From assembly GCA_031277855.1 (NCBI GenBank), contig JAITLO010000042.1, positions 62,001 through 126,000 on the forward strand: DNA of 64,000 nucleotides, read 5' to 3'. The stretch is from Acidovorax sp. Its GTDB lineage: Bacteria; Pseudomonadota; Gammaproteobacteria; Burkholderiales; Burkholderiaceae_C. Below, one piece after another: positions 1 through 7,868 of the stretch. The position numbers were made by a program, and so were the translations under genes. The number at the start of each line of letters is the position of its first letter. Position 1 is the first letter of the stretch. A model generated the notes under the pieces. It was not told where the DNA came from, ran no database searches, and saw nothing but the letters and a program-made list of their open reading frames with translations.

Positions 1-395
1 AAAAAACCGGTGGCACACGCCACGGCCAGGACTTTCTGGCCGAGCCCATGCGCGACCAGGCCCTGCTGTGCCATGACTGGCTGCGCCAGACGCTGGCCCA
101 GGCCCACGACGGCCCCACGGTGGCAGTCACCCACTTTGCCCCCAGCCTGCGCAGCCATGACCCACGCTATGGGCTCACCGCAGGCACCGCCGGCTTTTGC
201 AGCCAGCTGGACGATTTGCTGCCCGCAGCCCAGCTGTGGCTGCACGGCCATGTGCACACGCCGATTGATTACCTGGCTCAAGGCCTGCACCCCGACGGCA
301 GCAGCTGGCGCTGCCGCGTGCACGCCAACCCGCTGGGCTATGCCCGCAAGGGCGAGCAGGCATCTTTCCAGGCAGCACGCAGCATCGGTTTGTAG
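1..395 (+). CDS. Metallophosphoesterase, C-terminal part
   Basis: The reading frame is open from the left edge, so the N-terminus is missing; about 130 residues are visible. Two calcineurin-like phosphoesterase metal motifs are present: a VTHFAP segment (metal-binding His) and a GHVHTP segment (the GHxH motif near the end of the fold). The first metal-binding Asp motifs would lie upstream of the window. The family hydrolyses phosphomono- or diesters with a dinuclear metal centre. The substrate cannot be told from this fragment. The protein is probably cytosolic. Confidence 0.75.
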   Translation, partial: KTGGTRHGQDFLAEPMRDQALLCHDWLRQTLAQAHDGPTVAVTHFAPSLRSHDPRYGLTAGTAGFCSQLDDLLPAAQLWLHGHVHTPIDYLAQGLHPDGSSWRCRVHANPLGYARKGEQASFQAARSIGL

Positions 396-432
396 CGTGG
401 TGGCACTTCGAGATGGCTGCCGCACGAAAAAC

Positions 433-446
433 ATGACTTACGTCAA
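433..446 (+). promoter_or_regulatory. Candidate Anr/FNR box upstream of uspA
   Basis: The sequence ATGAC-TTAC-GTCAA matches the Anr/FNR dyad TTGAC-N4-GTCAA at nine of ten positions. A possible -10 (TAATCT, 469-474) predicts transcription starting near 481. That puts the centre of the dyad close to -41.5, the class II activator position. The match is seen in the sequence; control by an Anr/FNR protein is inferred, and is common for universal stress genes in related bacteria. Confidence 0.4.
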
Positions 447-500
447 GATGCAGACGCGACGGCCCGCCTAATCTGAGCACGTTAACCTGGAGACCCTCCC

Positions 501-923
501 ATGAAAATCCTGCTCGCCGTCGACGGTAGCCCCTACACCAAGAAGATGCTGGCCTATCTGGCCACCCATGAAGAACTGATTGCCAGCGCCCAGTCGTACA
601 GCGCCATCTCGGTGCAGTCCGCCCTGCCTCCGCGCGCCCGCGCCGCGCTGGGCAAAGACACTGTGGATGCCTACTACGCCGAAGAAGCGGCCAAGGTGCT
701 GGATCCGGTGTGTGAGTTTCTGGAGCGCCACGGCCTCAAGCCCCAGCGCATCACCGCAGTCGGCCCCGCCGGCGAACTCATTGCCAAGGAAGCCGTGGAA
801 GGCAATTACGACCTGGTCGTCATGGGCACACACGGCCTGGGCGCACTGGGCAAGCTGGTCATGGGTTCGGTCAGCACCCAGGTTCTGGCCAACTGCAGCG
901 TGCCGGTCTTGCTGATTCGCTAA
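501..923 (+). CDS. Universal stress protein, UspA family
   Basis: A 140-residue single-domain UspA protein, the usual length. The N-terminus has the AVDGS segment of the nucleotide-binding fold. Residues about 109-125 (GTHGLGALGKLVMGSVS) carry the glycine-rich G-x2-G-x9-G-S/T ATP-binding motif, which places it in the ATP-binding subgroup. A GGAG ribosome site precedes the ATG. The gene is monocistronic: it has its own upstream Anr-like box and is followed by a strong terminator. Its role is cytosolic stress tolerance; the precise target is unknown. Confidence 0.92.
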   Translation: MKILLAVDGSPYTKKMLAYLATHEELIASAQSYSAISVQSALPPRARAALGKDTVDAYYAEEAAKVLDPVCEFLERHGLKPQRITAVGPAGELIAKEAVEGNYDLVVMGTHGLGALGKLVMGSVSTQVLANCSVPVLLIR

Positions 924-943
924 GCCCACGCCGCCCTGCATGC

Positions 944-972
944 AAAACCTGCCGACCCTGGCAGGTTTTTTT
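944..972. terminator. Bidirectional intrinsic terminator, uspA / TetR
   Basis: A ten-base stem (944-953 with 960-969) and a six-base loop, flanked by A on one side and T on the other, so it can end both uspA (+) and the convergent TetR gene (-). Confidence 0.85.
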
Positions 973-977
973 ATGCC

Positions 978-1694
978 TCAGCCTTGCTGCCGAATGGCAC
1001 GGCCGTTGCGCCGATCACCTACGCGGCGTTCTTCAAGGCTAGGCTCATAGGACCATGGGCTTGCCTGTGGCGATGTTTGCAACATGGCCATGCATGCACG
1101 TGCGCACCAGTCCACCACCTCTTCGTGGGTGTAGGCCTGGGTCTGCAGCAAGGTGTCCACCATGGGGTCTACAGCCCGCGACAGCAGCATTTGCCTGGCC
1201 ACCAGCAACGGCCAGTCGGCATGGATATGACCATCCTCCTGAGCCTGGACAATCCAGGCGTCCAGTCGCTCACACAGGCATGCCATGGCGACCTGATAAG
1301 CCTCTGAGGCCTTCAGTGCATGGCGAATCTCGGACTTGCGTTCCGGCAGCAGTGGCGCATCGGAGTTGAGCTGTGCCTGCAACACCCAGCGCACAAAGGC
1401 CTGCAGACACTGGCTGGACTCCAGCCGCGGAGACAGGCCGTTCAGGAACGCCTGCGCGCGCTCCAGGCCGCGCACCATCACTTCGCAGCACAGGTCTTCC
1501 TTGCCCTTGAAGTGTTTGTAGAGCACGGCCTTGGCCATGCCCGCAGCTTCGGCCACCTGGTCCAGCGTCATGGCGTCATAACCACGATCACTGAGCAAGC
1601 GCGTGCACTCTTCCAAAATGGCTTCTTTGCGGGCCCGGTGCATCATGTCGCGAAACGAAACATGGTTGAAGGGCTGTCGGTTGGTCACGTTCAT
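978..1694 (-). CDS. TetR/AcrR family transcriptional regulator
   Basis: A 238-residue one-component repressor. The N-terminal helix-turn-helix is at about residues 20-65, with the TetR signature around MTLDQVAEAAGMAKAVLYKH followed by FKGKEDL. The C-terminal ligand domain is not diagnostic. An internal start at Met17 or Met18 is possible, since the first residues are not part of the fold. No obvious target gene sits beside it: it converges with uspA and follows a LysR gene on the same strand. Confidence 0.88.
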   Translation of the reverse strand: MNVTNRQPFNHVSFRDMMHRARKEAILEECTRLLSDRGYDAMTLDQVAEAAGMAKAVLYKHFKGKEDLCCEVMVRGLERAQAFLNGLSPRLESSQCLQAFVRWVLQAQLNSDAPLLPERKSEIRHALKASEAYQVAMACLCERLDAWIVQAQEDGHIHADWPLLVARQMLLSRAVDPMVDTLLQTQAYTHEEVVDWCARACMAMLQTSPQASPWSYEPSLEERRVGDRRNGRAIRQQG

Positions 1695-1762
1695 TAATTC
1701 TTATCACATGCACACAAAGTAACACTTCACTCTGAAAAAAGCAGTCAGATACCGGCCTGAAT

Positions 1763-2680
1763 TTATGAATGATTGTCTTCCAGCGTACTTTTGGCGCCTG
1801 CTTGCAAAGCCTGTGTCAGCTGGCGCAGCAATCCTGAGTCCAGATTCCAGCAATGCCAATACAGATCGATCGAAAGCATGGTACCTGGGGCTACATCCAC
1901 CAAGCGCCCGCGCGTCAGACGGTCTCTCACCAGCAATTCCGGCAACACCCCCACACCCCAGCCGGCCTCCACGGCGCGCACCTGAGCCTCCGAATTGGGC
2001 AGATACAGGCTCTGCAGCACCACCCGTGACAACCCCAGCAGTCGCGCAACAAACTCGGCCTGCATATCGTCTTTGCGGTTAAAGCACAGAAACGGCACCT
2101 GGTGAAAATTGTGTGCCTGCAAGCCGTGCGGCAGATGGCGCGCCGCATAGTCCGGAGCCGCCACCGCCACATAGCGCATGGCCCCCAGGGGCAAGACCTG
2201 GCAGCCTTGGATTGCCTGGCCCAGCGTGGTCACACAGCCCAGCACCGCGCCCGAACGCAGCCACTCCTGGGTGAAGTCCTGGTCGTCGGTAATCACTTCC
2301 AGCGGCAGGCCATCGCGTACCAGCGGGGTGAAAGCATCCAGCGCCCAGGTGGCAATGCTGTCGGCATTCACCGCCACTGCCATGCTGGCTTCTGCACTGG
2401 AGCCTGCGGCGTGCGGCGCCAGCTCCTGCATGTCCCGCGCCAGATCGGCACGCAGCAGGCGCAGCTGCTGTGCATGCTTGAGCAAGAGCTGCCCGGCACG
2501 CGTGGGGCGCAGCGGGCGGCTGCGCACCACCAACACCGAGCCCACCTGCTCCTCCAGCGCACGCAGCCGTTGCGAGACGGCAGACTGCGTGACGTGCAGG
2601 CGCTGCGCGGCTTTTTCAAAGCCTCCGGACTCCACGATGGCGGCCAGGCATTCCAAGGCCACCGGATCCCAATGCTGCAT
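1763..2680 (-). CDS. LysR regulator, ArgP (IciA) type
   Basis: 305 residues with an N-terminal winged HTH (AAQRLHVTQSAVSQRLRALE) and a LysR effector domain. The opening 'MQHWDPVALECLAAIVESGG' is typical of the ArgP/LysG subgroup, which senses basic amino acids. The frame extends upstream, but the ATG at 2680 is preceded by a strong AGGGGGAGGA ribosome site and starts the HTH at the usual place. It is divergent from the DadA-like dehydrogenase across about 108 bases, so control of that gene in response to an amino acid is likely. That is inference. Confidence 0.87.
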   Translation of the reverse strand: MQHWDPVALECLAAIVESGGFEKAAQRLHVTQSAVSQRLRALEEQVGSVLVVRSRPLRPTRAGQLLLKHAQQLRLLRADLARDMQELAPHAAGSSAEASMAVAVNADSIATWALDAFTPLVRDGLPLEVITDDQDFTQEWLRSGAVLGCVTTLGQAIQGCQVLPLGAMRYVAVAAPDYAARHLPHGLQAHNFHQVPFLCFNRKDDMQAEFVARLLGLSRVVLQSLYLPNSEAQVRAVEAGWGVGVLPELLVRDRLTRGRLVDVAPGTMLSIDLYWHCWNLDSGLLRQLTQALQAGAKSTLEDNHS

Positions 2681-2788
2681 AGGGTTTCCTCCCCCTGTGT
2701 ATATGCTTTGTATTAGCTGTTCTGATGCAAGCACATGGAATGTAATCCGGCTTGGTGACAGCCAGCGGGCAAACCACACTACGCGGCT

Positions 2789-4129
2789 ATGAAAACCATT
2801 GTTCTCGGCGCCGGCATCATCGGCATCAGCACGGCATGGCACCTGCTTTCACGGGGCCATGAGGTCGTCGTCATCGATCGCCAGAGCGATGCAGCACTGG
2901 AAACCAGTTTTGCCAATGCCGGCCAGATCTCGGTCAGCTATTGCGAACCCTGGGCCAACCGCGAGGCACCGCTCAAGGCACTGAAGTGGATGTTTGACTC
3001 CCAGGCCCCCCTGTTGTTCCGCCCCCAGCTGGATTGGCAGCAATGGCGCTGGGCCCTGCAGTTTCTGGGCCAGTGCAACGACAAGGCCTTTGCCCGCAAT
3101 GTGCAGCAAATCGTGGCCCTGGGTGCCTACAGCCACAGCGCGCTCAAGCAGATGGTGGCCGAGACCGGCATCCAATACCACCGGCTGGAACGCGGCATTG
3201 CGCATTTTTACTCCAGCGCCCAGGCCTTTGACGAAGCCGGTGAGGCGGTGGACATCATGCGCCAGCACGGCGTGCAGCGCCAGCTGGTCAGCCGCGACGA
3301 GCTGCTGCGCATAGAGCCGGCCTTCACGCCCTACCGCGACCAGATCTTTGGCGGCACCTTCACCCCCAGTGATGAAAGCGGCGATGCCCGCGCCTTCACC
3401 CAGCAGTTGGCCGCGCTGTGCGCAGCCCGCGGTGCGCAGTTTCTCTACGGCCACGACATCGTGCGCTTTGACCATGGCAGCGATGAGATCCATGGCGTGA
3501 CGGTACGCCCGCTGCGAGACGATGGCCCAGGCCCCGAGCAGACGCTGACGGCCGATGCCTATGTCGTGGCCTGCGGCTCCTACAGCGCGCCGCTGCTGCG
3601 CACCGTGGGGGTGGACCTGCCTATCTACCCCGGCAAGGGCTATAGCGCCACCTTCCGCATCCTCAAGCCCGATGCAGCGCCCTTTGTGTCCTGCATAGAC
3701 GATGCCCGCAAGATCGCCATGAGCCGCTTTGGCGACGAGTTGCGCGTGGCCGGCACCATAGAGCTGGGCGGCTTTGATCTGTCGCTGGACAGCCCCATCG
3801 CCCGGGCCCGCTGCCGCATGCTGAGCGAGCGCATTGAGACCATCTTGCCCGGCGTCTGCGACACCCGCAGCCCCGAGCAAGGCGGCAACCCGCAGTACTG
3901 GTGCGGCCTGCGCCCGGCAACGCCCACCAACATCCCCTTCATAGGCCATACCGGCGTGGGCAAGCTGTGGGTGAACGCCGGCCATGGCACGCTGGGCTGG
4001 ACCCATGGCGCCGGCTCCGGCAAGGCCATGGCGGCCCTGGTCTGCGGCGAGCGTCCGGACATGCAGTTCGGCTTTCTGGGCCAGGAGCGCGATGCAGCGG
4101 CCTGGCAGCAGCGCCCGCTGGAGGTCTAA
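2789..4129 (+). CDS. dadA: D-amino acid dehydrogenase, DadA family
   Basis: 446 residues, close to E. coli DadA (432). An N-terminal Rossmann motif (GAGIIG, residues 7-12) binds FAD, and a C-terminal GxRPATPTNIPFIG-like segment is followed by the NAGHGTLGWTHGAGSGKA FAD closure. The family oxidises D-amino acids (D-Ala and others) to 2-oxo acids at the inner membrane, passing electrons to the quinone pool. It is divergent from the ArgP-like gene. No alanine racemase follows; a palindromic repeat element begins at the stop codon. A second paralogue lies at 23974-25194. Confidence 0.88.
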   Translation: MKTIVLGAGIIGISTAWHLLSRGHEVVVIDRQSDAALETSFANAGQISVSYCEPWANREAPLKALKWMFDSQAPLLFRPQLDWQQWRWALQFLGQCNDKAFARNVQQIVALGAYSHSALKQMVAETGIQYHRLERGIAHFYSSAQAFDEAGEAVDIMRQHGVQRQLVSRDELLRIEPAFTPYRDQIFGGTFTPSDESGDARAFTQQLAALCAARGAQFLYGHDIVRFDHGSDEIHGVTVRPLRDDGPGPEQTLTADAYVVACGSYSAPLLRTVGVDLPIYPGKGYSATFRILKPDAAPFVSCIDDARKIAMSRFGDELRVAGTIELGGFDLSLDSPIARARCRMLSERIETILPGVCDTRSPEQGGNPQYWCGLRPATPTNIPFIGHTGVGKLWVNAGHGTLGWTHGAGSGKAMAALVCGERPDMQFGFLGQERDAAAWQQRPLEV

Positions 4130-4396
4130 GAGCGAGTTTACGATCTCTACGCAGGCGCGTTGGAACGCAATCGGGATGAGTTCGAGGCGATGGAGCGCAG
4201 CTTGCACTCGTGTGCAAGCAAGAGCCAGCGCGAAGAAATCGCCCGATTTCGCTCCAACCCTCCGGGCCAGTGCCTTTGCGGGCGGTCTACTGTGTTGCGA
4301 ATCCTCGCAATAGCGCGGCTATTGCTGCGGTATCGCGCCTTGTATCCCATCCCGCAAAGACACTGGCGCGCCGCGAGGAGATCGCAAACACGCTCT
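4129..4396. repeat. 268-bp composite palindromic element with inverted ends
   Basis: The ends form an imperfect inverted repeat of about 34 bases (left AGAGCGAGTTTACGATCTC, right reversed AGAGCGTGTTTGCGATCTC). The interior is packed with dyads: GCTTGCAC/GTGCAAGC (4200-4219), GAAATCG/CGATTTC (4235-4250), a 17-base repeat with one mismatch (4266-4282 with 4351-4367), TTGCGA/TCGCAA (4295-4310) and AATAGC/GCTATT (4309-4323). The short frames inside it show no protein-like features. It resembles a MITE or a large REP-type element. Its first base is the last base of the dadA stop codon. A shorter relative lies at 49867-49919. Confidence 0.75.
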
Positions 4397-4522
4397 AAAC
4401 CCCTGCTCCGGTTTGCGTAGCAGCTACCAGGCAAACCTTCACACTTTCACCGTGGTTTGTTACGCAAGCTGGCATAACCAAAGCAGAAGCTGCTCCTGTT
4501 TTGGCCACGCTACCATCGCCGC
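4397..4522. other. Rest of the gene-free stretch before the oxidoreductase
   Basis: The remaining 126 bases of the 393-base gap hold only one modest dyad (GGTTTG/CAAACC, about 4410-4437) and presumably the promoter of the next gene. I see no convincing -35/-10 pair. Confidence 0.4.
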
Positions 4523-5086
4523 ATGCGCCAAGACCACTATCTTTTTCTGACCGCTTCGGCCCGCGAACCCCATGTTGTGGGCAACACCGAATGGCTGGCC
4601 CGCGAAGCAGCCCGCCACCTGCCGGACACGGTGCAGCGAACCTGGATTCAGCTGGCCCAGGAGCCGATTCCCCCCTTTGTGGATGTGCGCCACAACGCTC
4701 CCGGCACTTATCCACCTCCCGAGGGCCGCATGGCCGAGCTGCTGCAGGCCACGCTGGATGCCAGCCACCTGGTGCTGGTCTGCCCGGTGTACTGGTTCAG
4801 CCTGCCCACGGCCATCAAGGCCTATCTGGACCATTGGAGCGGCTGGCTGCGCGTGCCGGGGCTGGACTTCAAGGCCCGCATGGCCGGCAAACCTTTGTTT
4901 CTGATCAGCACCGGTGGCGAGCGCCGCAAGGCCCAGCCCTCCATCGATGCAGCCCAGCTGTGCGCCGAATTCATGGCCATGCCCTGGGGTGGTGCGCTGT
5001 GGGGCAAGGGCGGCGCACCGGATGCGGTGCAGGCCGATGCCGAGGCAGTGCAGGCTGCGGCGGGGTTCTTGCAAGGTGCAGCCTGA
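4523..5086 (+). CDS. NAD(P)H-dependent FMN oxidoreductase, flavodoxin-like fold
   Basis: 187 residues with the NADPH-dependent FMN reductase/flavodoxin-like fold. It has an N-terminal phosphate-binding stretch (FLTASAREPHVVGNTEWLAR), a central CPVYWFSLPTAIKAYLDHW segment lining the flavin site, and an LISTGG strand near residue 130. Members reduce quinones, azo dyes or free flavin. It is followed on the same strand by a flavin reductase-like gene, but with a gap of about 110 bases, so co-transcription is uncertain. Substrate unknown. Confidence 0.8.
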   Translation: MRQDHYLFLTASAREPHVVGNTEWLAREAARHLPDTVQRTWIQLAQEPIPPFVDVRHNAPGTYPPPEGRMAELLQATLDASHLVLVCPVYWFSLPTAIKAYLDHWSGWLRVPGLDFKARMAGKPLFLISTGGERRKAQPSIDAAQLCAEFMAMPWGGALWGKGGAPDAVQADAEAVQAAAGFLQGAA

Positions 5087-5197
5087 ATCCCCTGCGGAAC
5101 CGCACCCGCAGCGGGGCCATGTGGCCCACATTGGGCAAGCCCGCACAGTCCACCGATAATGGCAGGCGTGCTGTTCGTTTGACCGGCATCAAAAACC

Positions 5198-5740
5198 TTG
5201 TTTGTGCCACCACCGACCAGCCCCTTGCTCGCTTCCGCCGCCTTTACCTCCCGTGATTTCCGCCATGCCCTGGGCCAGTTCGCCACGGGCGTGACCATTG
5301 TCACCACGGCCGATGCCCAAGGCCACCCTGTGGGGCTGACGATCAGCTCCTTCAACTCCGTCTCGCTGGAGCCACCGCTGGTACTGTGGAGCCTGGGCCA
5401 TCGCGCAGCCTCGCTGCCCATCTTCCAGCAGTGCACGCACTACGCCATCCATGTGCTGGCGGCCGAGCAGCAGGCCCTGGCCCAGCGCTTTGCCACACGT
5501 GGGGTGGACAAGTTCGCTGGCCTGGACTGGCAGCCCAATGCCCAGGGCGTGCCGCTGATTACCGGCGCCGCTGCCGTGTTTGAATGCACACACCGCAACC
5601 GCCACGACGAAGGCGATCACACCATCTTCGTAGGCCAGGTACAGCACTGCCAGCACCTGCAGGGTGCACGGCCTCTGCTCTACCACGGTGGCCACATGTA
5701 TGCCCAGCACGGCGTGCCTGCAGCCCCGTACACCGATTGA
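5198..5740 (+). CDS. Flavin reductase domain protein, HpaC-like
   Basis: 180 residues of the flavin reductase-like, FMN-binding split-barrel family. Typical segments are FRHALGQFATGVTIVTT near the N-terminus, GLTISSFNSVSLEPPLVLW (flavin-binding) and a C-terminal YHGGHMY. The family supplies reduced flavin to two-component monooxygenases, but no oxygenase gene lies beside it. There is no ATG at the right place: the start is TTG at 5198 or GTG at 5204, with no clear ribosome site. Confidence 0.83.
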   Translation: MFVPPPTSPLLASAAFTSRDFRHALGQFATGVTIVTTADAQGHPVGLTISSFNSVSLEPPLVLWSLGHRAASLPIFQQCTHYAIHVLAAEQQALAQRFATRGVDKFAGLDWQPNAQGVPLITGAAAVFECTHRNRHDEGDHTIFVGQVQHCQHLQGARPLLYHGGHMYAQHGVPAAPYTD

Positions 5741-5785
5741 AAAGGCACCATGGGTAGCCCTCTGCCCATATCCTGGCCCACAAAC

Positions 5786-5821
5786 AAAAAGCCTGACTCC
5801 TTGCGGAATCAGGCTTTTTTG
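5786..5821. terminator. Bidirectional terminator, flavin reductase / minE
   Basis: An eleven-base stem (AAAAAGCCTGA with TCAGGCTTTTT) and a twelve-base loop lies between convergent genes. A and T runs are on opposite sides, so it can act in both directions. Confidence 0.85.
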
Positions 5822-5841
5822 TGGCCTGGGCCCTGCCGCGT

Positions 5842-6105
5842 TCAGCGCTGGGCGTCGGGCAGCTCGATCTTCACTTCCAGCACTTCCAGGTTGTCCTGGC
5901 GTTCCAGCTGGACCTTGATGTCGTTCGGGTTGATGTCCACATACTTGGAGATCACGGCCATCAACTCCTTTTGCAGCGCCGGCAAATAGTCGGGCTGGTT
6001 GGCGCCTCCGCCCACGCGCTCGCGGGCCAGAATGATTTGCAGCCGTTCCTTGGCGACCGAGGCGGACTTTTTCTTCTCGCCCAACAGCATCGAAATCAGC
6101 GACAT
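5842..6105 (-). CDS. minE: Cell division topological specificity factor MinE
   Basis: 87 residues, the usual MinE length. The N-terminal anti-MinCD segment includes [12 protein letters not shown], and the C-terminal half holds the topological specificity domain ([15 protein letters not shown]). MinE stimulates MinD ATPase at the membrane and drives the pole-to-pole oscillation that confines FtsZ to midcell. It is the last gene of minC-minD-minE, six bases after minD. Confidence 0.97.
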   Translation of the reverse strand: MSLISMLLGEKKKSASVAKERLQIILARERVGGGANQPDYLPALQKELMAVISKYVDINPNDIKVQLERQDNLEVLEVKIELPDAQR

Positions 6106-6111
6106 GCGCGC

Positions 6112-6924
6112 TTACCTCCCACCAAAAATACGTTTGAAGAAACCGGGCTTTTGCGCATCGGTAAAGCGCATGGGCTTGTCCTCGCCCAGAAAGCGAGCCA
6201 CCACATCGCCATAGGCTTCGGACACGTCACTGCCCTGGATGTGAATGGCCGGCAGGCCCTGGTTGGAAGCTTGCAGCACGGTTTCGGATTCAGGGATCAC
6301 GCCGATCAGTTCGATGCGCAAAATATCCTGTATGTCTTCCAGAGACAGCATCTGGCCGTCTTCCACGCGGTTGGGGTTGTAGCGCGTGATCAGCAGATGC
6401 TCCTTGATGCTCTCGCCCCGGGTGGCGCGGTCGGTCTTGGAGCTCAGCATGCCCAAAATACGGTCCGAGTCGCGCACCGAAGAGACCTCAGGGTTGGTCA
6501 CCACCAGCGCCTCGTCGGCGTAGTGCATGGCCATCAGCGCGCCGCTTTCAATGCCGGCGGGCGAGTCGCAAATAATGAATTCAAAGTCCATGGCGATCAA
6601 ATCGTCCAGCACTTTTTTCACGCCTTCTTGCGTCAGCGCTTCCTTGTCGCGCGTTTGCGAGGCGGCCAGCACGAACAGGTTGTCGCACTGCTTGTCCTTG
6701 ATCAGGGCCTGGTTCAGATTGGCTTCGCCCTGGATCACGTTGATCAGGTCATACACCACACGGCGTTCGCAACCCATGATCAGGTCCAGATTGCGCAGGC
6801 CGACGTCAAAGTCGATCACTGCCGTCTTGTGGCCACGCAGGGCGAGGCCGGATGCAAAGCTTGCACTGGTGGTGGTCTTGCCCACACCACCTTTGCCGGA
6901 GGTCACAACGACGATTTTGGCCAT
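6112..6924 (-). CDS. minD: Septum site-determining ATPase MinD
   Basis: 270 residues, ParA/MinD superfamily. The deviant Walker A motif GKGGVGKTT is at residues 10-18, with signature lysines K11 and K16. The C-terminus ends in a basic amphipathic stretch (PGFFKRIFGGR) that serves as the membrane-targeting helix. MinD binds the inner membrane as an ATP dimer, recruits MinC and is released by MinE. It lies between minC and minE in the same operon. Confidence 0.98.
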   Translation of the reverse strand: MAKIVVVTSGKGGVGKTTTSASFASGLALRGHKTAVIDFDVGLRNLDLIMGCERRVVYDLINVIQGEANLNQALIKDKQCDNLFVLAASQTRDKEALTQEGVKKVLDDLIAMDFEFIICDSPAGIESGALMAMHYADEALVVTNPEVSSVRDSDRILGMLSSKTDRATRGESIKEHLLITRYNPNRVEDGQMLSLEDIQDILRIELIGVIPESETVLQASNQGLPAIHIQGSDVSEAYGDVVARFLGEDKPMRFTDAQKPGFFKRIFGGR

Positions 6925-6997
6925 GTTTGCACTATTCCTTAGAGACTGAATGCGTGGTTGCTTGTAAAGCGTCGAAAAAATCTATCTACCCCGAAGC

Positions 6998-7729
6998 TTA
7001 CAGGGATTCGATGATGATCTTTTCTCCTTCAAGACGAACCTTGGCGGGCTTGCCGGCCACATCGGCAGGCAAGGCGGAATCGATGGCGCGGTAAATACCG
7101 GCAATGGACAGCAGCTGCGGCTCCATGCAGGTGCTGAAGATGCGGGCCTCGGTATTGCCCCTTGCACCGGCCACGGCACGGCCGCGCAGCGGGGCGTAGA
7201 CATGCACATTGCCGTCGGCGATCACCTCGGCGCCATAGCTCACCATGCCCAGCACCACCACATCGGTGTTGCGCGCATAGACCTGCTGGCCCGAGCGCAG
7301 CGGCCGGTCAATCACCAGGGCATCGGACATGGGTGCCGGTATCTCGCGCACCACCTCCACCTCGCGTATCACCTCACGCACCTCGGCCGGTGCGCTGCGC
7401 GCGGGCATGGCATCGGGCGCAGCCATCAGGCCCACGGCATGTGCCGCCGCCATTTGCTCGACCGAACCGCCGCGCACCGCCACCGGCTGGGTGTGGTGGC
7501 TGCGCAGCACCTGGCGCAGGGCCACAAAGTCCACGGGGTCTATGGCTTCACGCACCTGGGTCAGGTCGATCAGCACCGGATCGTGGTCAAAGAAGTCGGG
7601 GTCGGCAGCCAGGCGTTCGGCCAGTTCGGCCTCCAGCACGCGGATGTTGGTGTCCTTCAGGACCACGGCCACCACGGGCAACTGGGCGCTTTTCAGGTCG
7701 AAGCTGGAGCGGGCGGATTCAACGGCCAT
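6998..7729 (-). CDS. minC: Septum site-determining protein MinC
   Basis: 243 residues. The N-terminal MinC domain (about 1-105) inhibits FtsZ polymerisation. A variable charged linker (VREVIREVEVVREI) joins it to the C-terminal beta-helix (RSGQQVYARNTDVVVLG, GGNVHVYAPLRGRA-like), which binds MinD. The frame is open further upstream, but MAVESARSSFDLKS at 7729 is the start that fits the domain. It is the first gene of minCDE, with about 73 bases before minD. Confidence 0.95.
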   Translation of the reverse strand: MAVESARSSFDLKSAQLPVVAVVLKDTNIRVLEAELAERLAADPDFFDHDPVLIDLTQVREAIDPVDFVALRQVLRSHHTQPVAVRGGSVEQMAAAHAVGLMAAPDAMPARSAPAEVREVIREVEVVREIPAPMSDALVIDRPLRSGQQVYARNTDVVVLGMVSYGAEVIADGNVHVYAPLRGRAVAGARGNTEARIFSTCMEPQLLSIAGIYRAIDSALPADVAGKPAKVRLEGEKIIIESL

Positions 7730-7822
7730 GGGGTGGGTGCAGATACGAAGTGGGTGGTAAGGGCGCCATCTCAAAGCGACAAAGTGTACCCCGCACGCTC
7801 CGCAGCCGGTCACGGTACGTAA

Positions 7823-7849
7823 CCGGCGCCAGCCCATGGCCGGCGCCGG
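7823..7849. terminator. GC-rich hairpin between AACS and minC
   Basis: An eight-base perfect stem CCGGCGCC/GGCGCCGG with an eleven-base loop sits 20 bases beyond the stop of the ligase gene. There is no T run, so it may be a weak or factor-assisted terminator. Confidence 0.35.
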
Positions 7850-7868
7850 GGCGGGTTACCACGCCACC

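Noticed and set aside
4147..4434. Short frames on both strands inside the 268-bp element
   Set aside because: They follow the palindromic structure, have no ribosome site and do not resemble a transposase.
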